A DNA stretch of 41,656 nt, from NCBI GenBank assembly GCA_041676005.1, contig JBAYST010000001.1:1-41656 (forward strand), read 5' to 3'. Positions within the stretch are counted from its first letter, which is position 1. Each line of letters starts with the position of its first letter. The stretch comes from JBAYST01 sp041676005 (GTDB lineage: Bacteria > Bacillota_I > Bacilli_A > RFN20 > CAG-826). This document shows, piece by piece, positions 30,791-38,221 of this stretch. A program made the position numbers and the translations under genes. The notes below the pieces were generated by a model. That model was not told the origin of the DNA, made no database searches, and saw only the letters and a list, made by a program, of their open reading frames with translations.

Positions 30791-31925
30791 GAGAAACAAC
30801 ATCCTCAAACATTTTTTCCATCTGATCCATACAGTGATCAACACTTAAGACTGAGGCGCTTTTTTCGTAGACTTTTCCCATTTTAATTCTTTCTTCTTCG
30901 TGATCGAGCCAATAGTCAATTTTATCAGATAAGTCTTTGACATTATTTGACTCAAATAAACTTCTTTCATCTAACGCAAAACCTTTCGTGGCAGAAGTTT
31001 TCGAATTGGAAATCACTGGGACGAGTCCGCATTTAATCGCTTCTAAACAAGCAATAGCCTCAATTTCTGCGTGTGCAGGATGAACGTAAAGATCAGAGAT
31101 ATTGATGATTTCGTTTAATTTATCAATCGAAAAGAAATCGATGATCGGTTGATTGGTCAAAATTTTGCGAGAAAGTTTTTCAATCGATTTTCTCGTTGGA
31201 CCTTGACCTGCAAAGATGAGTTGAATCTCACTTTCATATTTGGATAATGAAACTGCTTTAATGAGTAATTTGTGTGATTTTTCCTTACTCAAACGACCGA
31301 TGAATAAAATCACTTTCTTTCCGATCAATCTTTCATCTTTTCTCGTTATTGTGGTTTTATAGATGTCGTCTCTTACACCATTAGAGATGACATAGGCATT
31401 TGTCTTACCGACGACATCTTCATAAATGTCTTTGATGAATGCGGTGGGATAATGAATCGCACTGCAGTAAGAATATAATTTACGGTTATATCTGCGATAA
31501 AGATAATCGTTGAACCAATGGTTGCTCATCCAATTTAGGATGTGGCTAGAAAAGTTTTCTGCTTGGCAATGAAAGCTCGCCGTAACTGGAATATTTAACT
31601 CTTCTTTAATATATTTTGCACAATGTGCTCCTAGGAACATCGGAACGGTGACGTGAACGACATCGCTTCCTTCACATGCTTCTTTGATAATCTTTTTATC
31701 AGCTTTTGCGATTACGACGTTATTAGCTTTAATAATTACATCGAGAATTCCAAGCGACTGAATCGGAACGACGTAGAATCCGGGTAAACCTTTCTTGTCT
31801 TGGTCTGGACAGACGATATTGACTGTATGTCCTTTTTTTCTCATCGCTCTAACTAAATTCATCACTGCGACGGTAGTGCCATTATTCTCTTCGCCGAGAA
31901 CTGGCGCGATAATCGTAATTTTCAT
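30759..31925 (-). CDS. GT4 glycosyltransferase (possible glycolipid synthase)
   Basis: A 388-residue GT-B glycosyltransferase from ATG 31925 (AGGAG seven bases upstream; a GTG at 31943 precedes the Shine-Dalgarno). The N-terminal 'IIAPVLGEENNGTTVAVMNL' is the acceptor-side loop; the donor half has 'ILFIGRLSKEKSHKLLIKAV' and the E-x7-E motif in 'HAEIEAIACLEAIKCG'. 'VTASFHCQAENFSSHI' is a feature shared with diacylglycerol and polyprenol glycosyltransferases. It overlaps a PlsC-like acyltransferase gene, suggesting that both act on a membrane lipid, but the acceptor is not proven. It is divergent from the XRE regulator gene. Confidence 0.85.
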   Translation of the reverse strand: MKITIIAPVLGEENNGTTVAVMNLVRAMRKKGHTVNIVCPDQDKKGLPGFYVVPIQSLGILDVIIKANNVVIAKADKKIIKEACEGSDVVHVTVPMFLGAHCAKYIKEELNIPVTASFHCQAENFSSHILNWMSNHWFNDYLYRRYNRKLYSYCSAIHYPTAFIKDIYEDVVGKTNAYVISNGVRDDIYKTTITRKDERLIGKKVILFIGRLSKEKSHKLLIKAVSLSKYESEIQLIFAGQGPTRKSIEKLSRKILTNQPIIDFFSIDKLNEIINISDLYVHPAHAEIEAIACLEAIKCGLVPVISNSKTSATKGFALDERSLFESNNVKDLSDKIDYWLDHEEERIKMGKVYEKSASVLSVDHCMDQMEKMFEDVVSHEKENNLLPR

Positions 31926-32036
31926 TGTTTTTCTCCTAGGCACATTATGTGTTAAAGAAACATCTAAATAACTCTATGCGTGAAAATTATTCTCTATGAG
32001 TTCAAGAACCGCTAGTTTCGTCTACTCTACTGTCAG

Positions 32037-32065
32037 TTTACATCAAGTGTTTTACATAGTAAGAT
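32037..32065 (+). promoter_or_regulatory. Promoter of the XRE gene with repeated TTTACAT
   Basis: TTTACA (32037-32042), 17 bases, TAAGAT (32060-32065); +1 would lie about seven bases before the ATG, and there is no Shine-Dalgarno. TTTACAT occurs twice (also at 32051-32057), a possible operator for autoregulation. On the other side a CACAT-t-ATGTG dyad (31942-31952) lies upstream of the divergent glycosyltransferase. Confidence 0.55.
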
Positions 32066-32078
32066 AAAGTCAGAAATT

Positions 32079-32654
32079 ATGGAACTCAACGAAATCGTGG
32101 CGATGAATATCGTCGAATTACGCAAAGAACACAATTGGACTCAAGCCGAATTAGCCGCTAAACTCAATTACACGGATAAGGCGATTTCAAAGTGGGAAAG
32201 AGGAGAATCAATTCCAGAACTCGCTACTTTAAAACAACTCGCAGAGATGTTTGGAGTGACGATTGATTACATTACTTCACCTAAACCTAAAGCCGAGAAA
32301 AAAGACTATCTACTTCCAGGGATAATTAAAACGAATCGAATTTTGATCACTGCGATTTCGACTTCGATTGTTTTAATCATCGCAACCATCGTCTTTGTCT
32401 ATGCGGCGATTTATCTTGAGAAATATCTCTGGACTTTATTTGTCTGGTCAGTTCCAGCAGGGATGATCTGTCTGTATTTTTTCAATTGGCGGTGGGGCGA
32501 AAAGAAATTCACTTTTTATATCGTCACCGTTTTTTTATGGTCCATTTTAACCGCGATTTTTCTTGAGACAATGCAATATAACACTTGGCTTATCTTCATC
32601 ATCGGCATTCCGATTCAAATCACGGTTACCTTAATTGGGTTTTTGAAAAAATAA
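32079..32654 (+). CDS. XRE-family regulator with C-terminal membrane domain
   Basis: A 191-residue protein. Residues 1-70 form a Cro/C1-type helix-turn-helix: 'IVELRKEHNWTQAELAAKL' then 'TDKAISKWERGESIPELAT' and 'LAEMFGVTIDYITS'. After a Lys-rich linker come about four transmembrane segments (about 88-108, 113-128, 139-155, 165-188). Membrane-tethered XRE regulators of this shape are common in Bacillota and usually regulate nearby envelope genes, so control of the divergent glycosyltransferase or of the gene itself is inferred, not shown. Start ATG 32079; almost leaderless transcript. The 136 bases after it (32655-32790) are AT-rich with no gene visible. Confidence 0.88.
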   Translation: MELNEIVAMNIVELRKEHNWTQAELAAKLNYTDKAISKWERGESIPELATLKQLAEMFGVTIDYITSPKPKAEKKDYLLPGIIKTNRILITAISTSIVLIIATIVFVYAAIYLEKYLWTLFVWSVPAGMICLYFFNWRWGEKKFTFYIVTVFLWSILTAIFLETMQYNTWLIFIIGIPIQITVTLIGFLKK

Positions 32655-32790
32655 AACACAGCAAATATAAATTAAACTTAAAAAGGATTATTTCACCATT
32701 TTTAAAATTTGATAAACAAATATTGGTTTTTATTTTTTTAGCTTTGTTAATATCAAGAATTCAGGTTTAGGAATAATGGAAATTTTTAAA

Positions 32791-33318
32791 CTAGGTTAGT
32801 TGATTTTGTTCCGAATCACTAAATCTTTCTTTAAGCAATTTTGCCGGGTTTCCCCCGACAATTGTAAAAGGTTTTACATCACGCGTAACAACTGATCCTG
32901 CAGCAATGATTGAGCCTCGACCAACTGTAACTCCCTTTAAAATTATCGCACCTGATCCAATCCAATTATCTCCTTCGAAGATAACGGGTTTGTCATTTTC
33001 AGGTAATTTCTCTTTGTCTGTAATTGAAGCCATTGGTCTATCTTTAATATCAAAGCGGTGGTCACCGGTGAAAACAGAGACTCTAGGCCCAAACATCACA
33101 TCATCGCCTATAATTATTTCGGCCAATTTTGCAAAAAATATACAATCCGCACCGATTGTTACTCGACTTCCCAAAGTTATATTTTGAAATGTGAAAAGTC
33201 CGCCTCTTCCAAGGTAGTTTTTCTTTCCTCTCTTTTTAAATGCCGCCAATCTAAATGGCATTATTATCCGATAAAGTGCTTTTTTTATGAAATGACAGAT
33301 TTTGTAAATAATCTTCAT
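32791..33318 (-). CDS. Left-handed beta-helix acetyltransferase (WbbJ-like)
   Basis: A 175-residue hexapeptide-repeat O-acetyltransferase. The repeats are evident in 'LGSRVTIGADCIFFAKL', 'IIIGDDVMFGPRVSVFTGDH' and 'NWIGSGAIILKGVTVGRGSI', ending with 'VVGGNPAKLLKERF' (here 'IVGGNPAKLL'), the usual C-terminal CoA-site block. The catalytic His is probably that in GDH. It adds acetyl groups to a sugar of a surface glycan. GGGAGG lies five bases before the ATG. It follows the glycosyltransferase by 36 bases and forms a two-gene unit with it. Codon usage looks more AT-rich than the neighbours. Confidence 0.88.
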   Translation of the reverse strand: MKIIYKICHFIKKALYRIIMPFRLAAFKKRGKKNYLGRGGLFTFQNITLGSRVTIGADCIFFAKLAEIIIGDDVMFGPRVSVFTGDHRFDIKDRPMASITDKEKLPENDKPVIFEGDNWIGSGAIILKGVTVGRGSIIAAGSVVTRDVKPFTIVGGNPAKLLKERFSDSEQNQLT

Positions 33319-33354
33319 TTTTTCCTCCCACGTTCTTCAGTAGACAAACATCAG

Positions 33355-34464
33355 TTATGTCTTATGTCTCGAAGCTAAAACCTCATTTATTTTTTTTATC
33401 CATGATTTTGAAAAAACATCTATTGAAAACCCTTGTTCAACAATTTTCCGCGATTCTTCTCCCATTTGCAAGAGTTCATCTTCCCTCCGATTGACGATTT
33501 TGCTTATGGCATCTGCAATCGATTTAGTATCATTGGGATCAAATGTAATCGCATTGTTTTCATTTGCCAAATATTTATAATCAGACACTTCACTCATTAA
33601 AATTGGTTTTCCCACAGCTAATCCCTCTAATATTGCATTAGGCATCCCTTCATGTGTACTAAAAAGTGCAACTACGTCAGAGTTATAATATTTATCAATT
33701 ATATCTTGCGTAGTCTCTTCTAAAATCAAATTACTATCAACACCTTTTTCTTTGATTAGGTTCTTAATTTGTTCTTTTGTGAGGTATCCTTTTTCTTCTG
33801 CTGTTCCATACCATCTAATTTCAAATTTAGATCGAACATCATCATCAATTATTGCAATTGCATCTATTAATCTTTCAATATTCTTTATACGCTTTAATGA
33901 TGCAGCAACAGTGATTCTTAATTTTCCGTTATGAGTAAAAGAAGTTTTGAGATTGTCTTTTTTGTCAATTTGCACACCATTATGGATTACTCCAATTTTA
34001 TCTTTAAACTCTGGTTTATATTTTAGCCACAAGTCTTTTGCCGAGTAAGAGTTACAAACAATGTAATCTGACTTCCGCTCAAAAAATTTATAGATTTTAT
34101 TTTTACAACCTTTAAAATTATCTTCTATCGCGTTCCGCTCACTAGTGATCAGCGCCCATTTTCTTTTTTTATTAACGGAAAAATTAGCAATAAAATTAGG
34201 GGTTTCTAAAAAAGAGATTAAGATATCTTGCCATCCTTGTTGAATGTAGTGTCTAACTTTGAAAAGTCTGAGCAAATTCGACTTAGGAGCTATTTTAACT
34301 ATCTCGATTTTTTTATTAATTCGGTTTTTAAAGAAATCTTGGTTTGTATATTGCAGAACTTTAACCTTATGCCCTTCGTCATGAAGAGCATTTGCCAAAT
34401 AGACCATTTGTCTTTGTGCTCCACCCAAACCTAATCCATCTATAAAAAGTAAAATATTTAGCAT
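33355..34464 (-). CDS. GT4 glycosyltransferase
   Basis: A 369-residue GT-B glycosyltransferase. The N-terminal 'LLFIDGLGLGGAQRQMVYLANAL' is the GT4 acceptor loop; the C-terminal half has 'ITVAASLKRIKNIERLIDAI' and the E-x7-E motif in 'THEGMPNAILEGLAVGKPIL'. It probably transfers a hexose from a nucleotide sugar to a surface-glycan intermediate. It leads a two-gene unit with the acetyltransferase. There is no Shine-Dalgarno; a TAAGAT ends six bases before the ATG. The region around it has fewer G and C bases and different synonymous choices (for example more AAT and ATA), hinting at acquisition. Confidence 0.88.
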   Translation of the reverse strand: MLNILLFIDGLGLGGAQRQMVYLANALHDEGHKVKVLQYTNQDFFKNRINKKIEIVKIAPKSNLLRLFKVRHYIQQGWQDILISFLETPNFIANFSVNKKRKWALITSERNAIEDNFKGCKNKIYKFFERKSDYIVCNSYSAKDLWLKYKPEFKDKIGVIHNGVQIDKKDNLKTSFTHNGKLRITVAASLKRIKNIERLIDAIAIIDDDVRSKFEIRWYGTAEEKGYLTKEQIKNLIKEKGVDSNLILEETTQDIIDKYYNSDVVALFSTHEGMPNAILEGLAVGKPILMSEVSDYKYLANENNAITFDPNDTKSIADAISKIVNRREDELLQMGEESRKIVEQGFSIDVFSKSWIKKINEVLASRHKT

Positions 34465-34470
34465 TGTTTT

Positions 34471-34481
34471 ATCTTATCTTA
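34471..34481 (-). promoter_or_regulatory. Overlapping -10-like boxes before the GT4 start (leaderless)
   Basis: On the minus strand ATAAGATAAGAT contains two overlapping TAAGAT hexamers. The second (34471-34476) ends exactly six bases (aaaaca) before the ATG. No Shine-Dalgarno. Confidence 0.45.
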
Positions 34482-34575
34482 TTTTTTTAAATATTCATAG
34501 CACCCACTACGTCATAATATTAAAAAAGCTCAATTAAAACCATATTTATAATGCTACCTGCATACTTAAAAAATA

Positions 34576-34606
34576 AAACCCCGCAACGAAATATCTAGCG
34601 GGGTTT
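34576..34606. terminator. Terminator after the SHOCT protein gene
   Basis: AAACCCCGC (34576-34584) pairs with GCGGGGTTT (34598-34606). On the minus strand it is followed by TTTTATTTTTT; on the plus strand by CTTTTT. Confidence 0.85.
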
Positions 34607-34629
34607 CTTTTTATCTATTTAATTATAAA

Positions 34630-35421
34630 TTAAGACTTTAAAATGTCTGTCTTTTTCTTTTCAAATTCCTCTTGGGTGATCAATCCTTCTTTTAAGAGTT
34701 GTTCGTACTTTCTAATCCGACTGACTTTTAAATCATCTTGGTCAGGTTGAGTTGTTAAAAATGCTTTAGCATCGCTAAGCGTATTTACTTCGGTTTTATC
34801 ATTCATGGCGATGAATCCGATGTAGATGTTCGCACCGATGATAATCATTAAAGCGATTTCAAATAAAATCGTGTAGGTGATAATCGTTCCATCTGCTTGG
34901 CCGTGAGCAAAAGCAGCAAGCGTGGCCGCTAAGTGTCCGAAAAGAAAAATTTCTGCAAGTAATGAGGTGACAAAAAGGAGAGTCCCAATGTTCTTATTTT
35001 TCTTTTTGCTGAATCCGTGAATTAAACCAGCGACTCCGATGAGGATGGCTAAAACAGTGATAATCGAATAAAAAGAAAAAACTAAAGTGACTATTTTGTC
35101 ATTAGAATAAAGAGCAAGAGAATATTCTTTTTCACTTGCTAAAACCGAGATGTAGAGCAACGCAAAATTGGAAAGCCAAAGAGTTAATGAGGTCCCGACT
35201 AAAAACATTCCTTTTGACTCTTTTAAACCTCCGACTAAACCGATGGTGAGAATTGAAATAATCAGCAACCCTCCAAATAAAACAGGAGCGAAAAGAACTC
35301 CATCTCCATCAGGAGAAACGAGCATGAAAATGATTGAAAGAATTAAAAAACCGATTGCAACTGCAGGAAGAATCGAGAGCAGTTTTAACTTTAGAACGGG
35401 CGTTTTGTTAGAATTTTCCAT
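34630..35421 (-). CDS. SHOCT-domain membrane protein
   Basis: A 263-residue protein from ATG 35421 (GAGG upstream; the further upstream start at 35511 would read through the divergent promoter region). It has about six hydrophobic segments from residue 14 to about 215, then a cytoplasmic tail that ends in a SHOCT domain ('RIRKYEQLLKEGLITQEEFEKKKTDILK'), a short two-helix module often found at the end of bacterial membrane proteins and thought to mediate oligomerisation or nucleic acid/protein contacts. Specific function unknown. It shares a divergent promoter region with the desulfoferrodoxin gene. A terminator lies 24 bases after the stop. Confidence 0.82.
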   Translation of the reverse strand: MENSNKTPVLKLKLLSILPAVAIGFLILSIIFMLVSPDGDGVLFAPVLFGGLLIISILTIGLVGGLKESKGMFLVGTSLTLWLSNFALLYISVLASEKEYSLALYSNDKIVTLVFSFYSIITVLAILIGVAGLIHGFSKKKNKNIGTLLFVTSLLAEIFLFGHLAATLAAFAHGQADGTIITYTILFEIALMIIIGANIYIGFIAMNDKTEVNTLSDAKAFLTTQPDQDDLKVSRIRKYEQLLKEGLITQEEFEKKKTDILKS

Positions 35422-35444
35422 AATTTTTACCTCTTTTTTATTAT

Positions 35445-35465
35445 ACACGGATATGGTCACCGTGT
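35445..35465. promoter_or_regulatory. Inverted repeat between divergent promoters (candidate operator)
   Basis: ACACGG, nine bases, CCGTGT is a perfect 6-bp inverted repeat (extended with mismatches to TATAcACGG / CCGTGTTATA). It lies next to the minus-strand -10 (TATAAT) of the SHOCT gene and upstream of the dfx promoter. Confidence 0.55.
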
Positions 35466-35495
35466 TATAAATACTACCATTTATAATCATGCTTT

Positions 35496-35504
35496 TGTTA
35501 TAAT
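35496..35504 (+). promoter_or_regulatory. Extended -10 promoter of dfx
   Basis: TGTTATAAT is a perfect extended -10 (TGn then TATAAT), 19 bases before the ATG. An AAGGAGG Shine-Dalgarno follows. Confidence 0.7.
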
Positions 35505-35523
35505 TTTTCAAGGAGGATTAATT

Positions 35524-35910
35524 ATGGATAATCGCGAAAAATTTTATCATTGCCCGATTTGCGGTAATTTCTTTGGTGTGATTCACGATGCAGGACCAAT
35601 TCCTGTGTGCTGCAATCAGCCGATGATCTCAGTCGAGGCTAATTCAGAAGAGGCTTCTTTGGAGAAACATATTCCAGAAGTCGAAGTTCATGAAAATAAG
35701 GTCATCGTCAAAATCGGTGCAGTTCCACATCCGATGATTCCCGCTCATTATATTCAATGGGTCTTTGTCGTCACCAATCTCGGAAGACATCGCGTCCCGC
35801 TTCAACCTGATCAAGCTCCAGAAGCCGAAATTGCGCTTCTTCCAAATGAAAAACCATTAAGAGTCTATGAATATTGCAATATCCACGGACTTTGGATTAA
35901 AGAACTTTAA
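35524..35910 (+). CDS. dfx: Desulfoferrodoxin (2Fe superoxide reductase)
   Basis: A 128-residue two-iron superoxide reductase. Center I is a rubredoxin-like FeCys4 site with Cys10, Cys13, Cys29 and Cys30 ('YHCPIC...VCC'). Center II (neelaredoxin) has the four His and one Cys ligands: His49 (EKHIPEV), His69 and His75 ('VPHPMIPAHYIQWV'), Cys118 and His121 ('YCNIHGLW'). It reduces superoxide to hydrogen peroxide in the cytoplasm of anaerobes and microaerophiles, using rubredoxin-type electron donors. All ligands are intact and the length is the family's normal. Strong AAGGAGG Shine-Dalgarno at 35510-35516. Confidence 0.97.
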   Translation: MDNREKFYHCPICGNFFGVIHDAGPIPVCCNQPMISVEANSEEASLEKHIPEVEVHENKVIVKIGAVPHPMIPAHYIQWVFVVTNLGRHRVPLQPDQAPEAEIALLPNEKPLRVYEYCNIHGLWIKEL

Positions 35911-35946
35911 AAAAATGCTTTCGATTTTAAGGTGTTCTAAAAGAAA

Positions 35947-35968
35947 ACATCAATATTTTTTTTGATGT
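35947..35968 (+). other. Hairpin upstream of the Wzy-like gene
   Basis: ACATCAA (35947-35953) pairs with TTGATGT (35962-35968) over a T-rich eight-base loop. It has no T-tract after it, so it is a weak candidate for a dfx terminator or a leader element. Confidence 0.4.
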
Positions 35969-35998
35969 CCTCTTGTTTTGCTTTAAGGAGGCTACGTC

Positions 35999-38164
35999 AT
36001 GAAGAGTTTAGGAAGAAAGAAATTTATTATCTCATCACTTTTATTTTGGGTTGCGCTAGCACTGATCGCTGTGCTCACCGAAAGAGTTTATATTTTAGGA
36101 TCGACAATAAATTTAGGTGAAGGGGTTATCCCGATGATGCCAAACGAAGTTTTTGGTGCTTTTGCGGTCCTGACATTTATTGCGTATTTTATTTATATTT
36201 ATTTCGAGTTTTATATCGCAAAGACAAAAAAAAACTTTTTCCTTGCCGGACTCTTGCTTTTGTTTTTCCTCATCGGAACGTTTGCGATTTGGTTTAATTC
36301 GACATATCCCTTTAGTCTTGAAGGAACTGGTTTTCTCAACGAAGCTGGTCTAATACTCAAACTCACGTATACGATATTACTCGGCTTTAGCCTTTTAGCG
36401 ATATATGCGATTTTAGCAATTTTTCCAAAAAATAAGGTGAGCAGTAAAACACTCAATTGGTTTTATTATGCAGTCGCCTTACTCGGACTTGTTTCTATTG
36501 TCGTTTCTTTGATTAAAGAATTCGACATGTACACCGCAGTATTTACCGGCGGTATTGAACTGAGATACATCACGATTAGATCTTTTTATCTCACTGAAAA
36601 CACTTATGGAGTAATGTTACTCCTTTCATTTATTGCTTTAGGTTTGATCAACTATCAACGTCCAGTTTGGTGGAGATATATTTTTATGATCGTCTTTGCT
36701 CTAGCGACGATATTTACAACATCTCTTTTATGCATTGTTTTATTAGGAGTTTTTGCCTTAACATATTTCATTTCAATCATCGTTAAATTATTCAAAGAGA
36801 AGAATAAGAAAGCAGCGCTCGCTCATCTTCTTGTAATTCCGATACTGATCGCCATTTGTGTGAGTATTTTTGTTGTTTTAAATCATTTTAACATCACGCC
36901 AGTTACTAACTTTTTTGACTTTATTGCAAAATCAATTTTTGAAAAAGATTATGATTCTTTATCTAATCGGATTCCGAATTGGCAAAATGCATTGAAATTA
37001 ATCGTCACACCTTTAGATTGGATAATCGGTCAAGGTTTTAATGCTTTTGGCGATAATGTCGCTTTATATAGTGAAATTGATGGAAGATATTGGTTGAGGT
37101 ATGTCGATTCTGGTTTGGTGTCGATTATCGGTTCGTTTGGTCTTATCGGTTTACTCGCTTATGCTGGATTGATCATCTATGTCATCCATATGTTCAAAGT
37201 CGCTGCTAAAAATGGTCGTTTACATAAAGTTCTCATGCCCTTTATCGCATTTTTAATCATCTTAGGACATGGAGTGTTTGAAGATACGATTTTCTTTATT
37301 GCAAACACAAAAGGACTCGTCATCACCATCATGTTAGTTTTACCAATCGCCATCGAATATAACGCCGCAAAACATCCAGAACTCGTCAAAGAGTATATTT
37401 CAGAAGAAAATATCATGCACACACCTCAAGGTGTTGCTTTTGATCATGCCGCGAATGTTTTAAGTGCTCTTTTCATCGCTTTAGCGATTTCTTTATTTGG
37501 GGTCTCGTTAATTTGGATCGGAGATCTAGGACAAAACCGTGATGTTTTTATAATTACGCTTTCACTTGGAATGATGTTTCTCGCCCTTTTCTTCACCTAT
37601 CCATATCTCATCAAAATCTGGGGTCATAAGTTAAAGAAAACCGGTTTTGTTTCCACACTTTTTTTTAGTCTTATTTTCACGATTGGTTTAAGTGCACTTT
37701 TAGGTTTAATATTTTATATTATTTCTTATAATCTTATCATTGCAATCATCTTCTTTGCCGTAGGCGTGATCTCGATTTCACTTTTTGAAGTCGTGATTTA
37801 TATCTTGATATATAGCCAAATCGAAGGATATCTAAAATTCTTGAAAGAACAGATTACTTCAACTGCAGTGAATACAATTTTAACTCTTTTTGTCTTTTCC
37901 ATTGTCGCTTTATTCAGCGCTTATTTCATTCCGATTTCACTCTTTTTATTCAGCGCTTATCTCATCGCGTTTAGTCTTATTTATCTCACCTCACTAATTC
38001 TTTTAATCAACAATACCCAAAAGAAAAATAAGTGGGTTGAATCAGTCAATTACTACAATGATGTTTATTTAAGAAACGTCCGGACTAATCTTCTTATAGA
38101 CCCATCTCTAAAAGTTTTAATAGACGAAACTGAAGATGATTCGGTCCAAATTGAGCAGATTTAA
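35999..38164 (+). CDS. Wzy/O-antigen-ligase-like polytopic protein with extra C-terminal domain
   Basis: A 721-residue protein with about 17 hydrophobic segments. The N-terminal about 430 residues look like O-antigen polymerase/ligase family proteins: many TM helices with a large outside loop around 'SNRIPNWQNALKLIV', 'IIGQGFNAFGDN' and 'RYVDSGLVSIIGSFGLIGLL'. The second part (about 455-690) has about six more TM segments, which I do not recognise, and a polar tail ('DEIEDD'-type, here 'DETEDDSVQIEQI'). Likely role: polymerisation or ligation of a surface glycan at the outer face of the membrane. AAGGAGG lies upstream of ATG 35999. A terminator follows. The fusion of the two parts is unusual in my knowledge of the family, but homology search was not possible. 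Confidence 0.72.
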   Translation: MKSLGRKKFIISSLLFWVALALIAVLTERVYILGSTINLGEGVIPMMPNEVFGAFAVLTFIAYFIYIYFEFYIAKTKKNFFLAGLLLLFFLIGTFAIWFNSTYPFSLEGTGFLNEAGLILKLTYTILLGFSLLAIYAILAIFPKNKVSSKTLNWFYYAVALLGLVSIVVSLIKEFDMYTAVFTGGIELRYITIRSFYLTENTYGVMLLLSFIALGLINYQRPVWWRYIFMIVFALATIFTTSLLCIVLLGVFALTYFISIIVKLFKEKNKKAALAHLLVIPILIAICVSIFVVLNHFNITPVTNFFDFIAKSIFEKDYDSLSNRIPNWQNALKLIVTPLDWIIGQGFNAFGDNVALYSEIDGRYWLRYVDSGLVSIIGSFGLIGLLAYAGLIIYVIHMFKVAAKNGRLHKVLMPFIAFLIILGHGVFEDTIFFIANTKGLVITIMLVLPIAIEYNAAKHPELVKEYISEENIMHTPQGVAFDHAANVLSALFIALAISLFGVSLIWIGDLGQNRDVFIITLSLGMMFLALFFTYPYLIKIWGHKLKKTGFVSTLFFSLIFTIGLSALLGLIFYIISYNLIIAIIFFAVGVISISLFEVVIYILIYSQIEGYLKFLKEQITSTAVNTILTLFVFSIVALFSAYFIPISLFLFSAYLIAFSLIYLTSLILLINNTQKKNKWVESVNYYNDVYLRNVRTNLLIDPSLKVLIDETEDDSVQIEQI
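37909..37960 (+). repeat. Direct repeat within the Wzy-like gene
   Basis: A 16-base sequence (TTTATTCAGCGCTTAT) occurs at 37909-37924 and 37945-37960, exactly 36 bases apart, giving two copies of LFSAY in the protein. In-frame duplication of part of a TM segment. Confidence 0.75.
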
Positions 38165-38185
38165 AATTTGAATGAGAATGATAAA

Positions 38186-38215
38186 AAATACCCCTTATAG
38201 GGGTATTTATTTTTT
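38186..38215. terminator. Bidirectional terminator between Wzy-like gene and gltS
   Basis: AAATACCCCT (38186-38195) pairs with AGGGGTATTT (38199-38208), loop tat, followed by ATTTTTT. Both converging genes end here. Confidence 0.88.
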
Positions 38216-38221
38216 AAATGG

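Noticed and set aside
32585..32770. 61-codon frame at the end of the XRE gene
   Set aside because: Overlaps the XRE coding sequence in another frame, no Shine-Dalgarno, low-complexity AT-rich tail.
35422..35511. Upstream start of the SHOCT protein at 35511
   Set aside because: It would read through the divergent promoter and dyad; the ATG at 35421 has a Shine-Dalgarno and begins just before the first TM segment.
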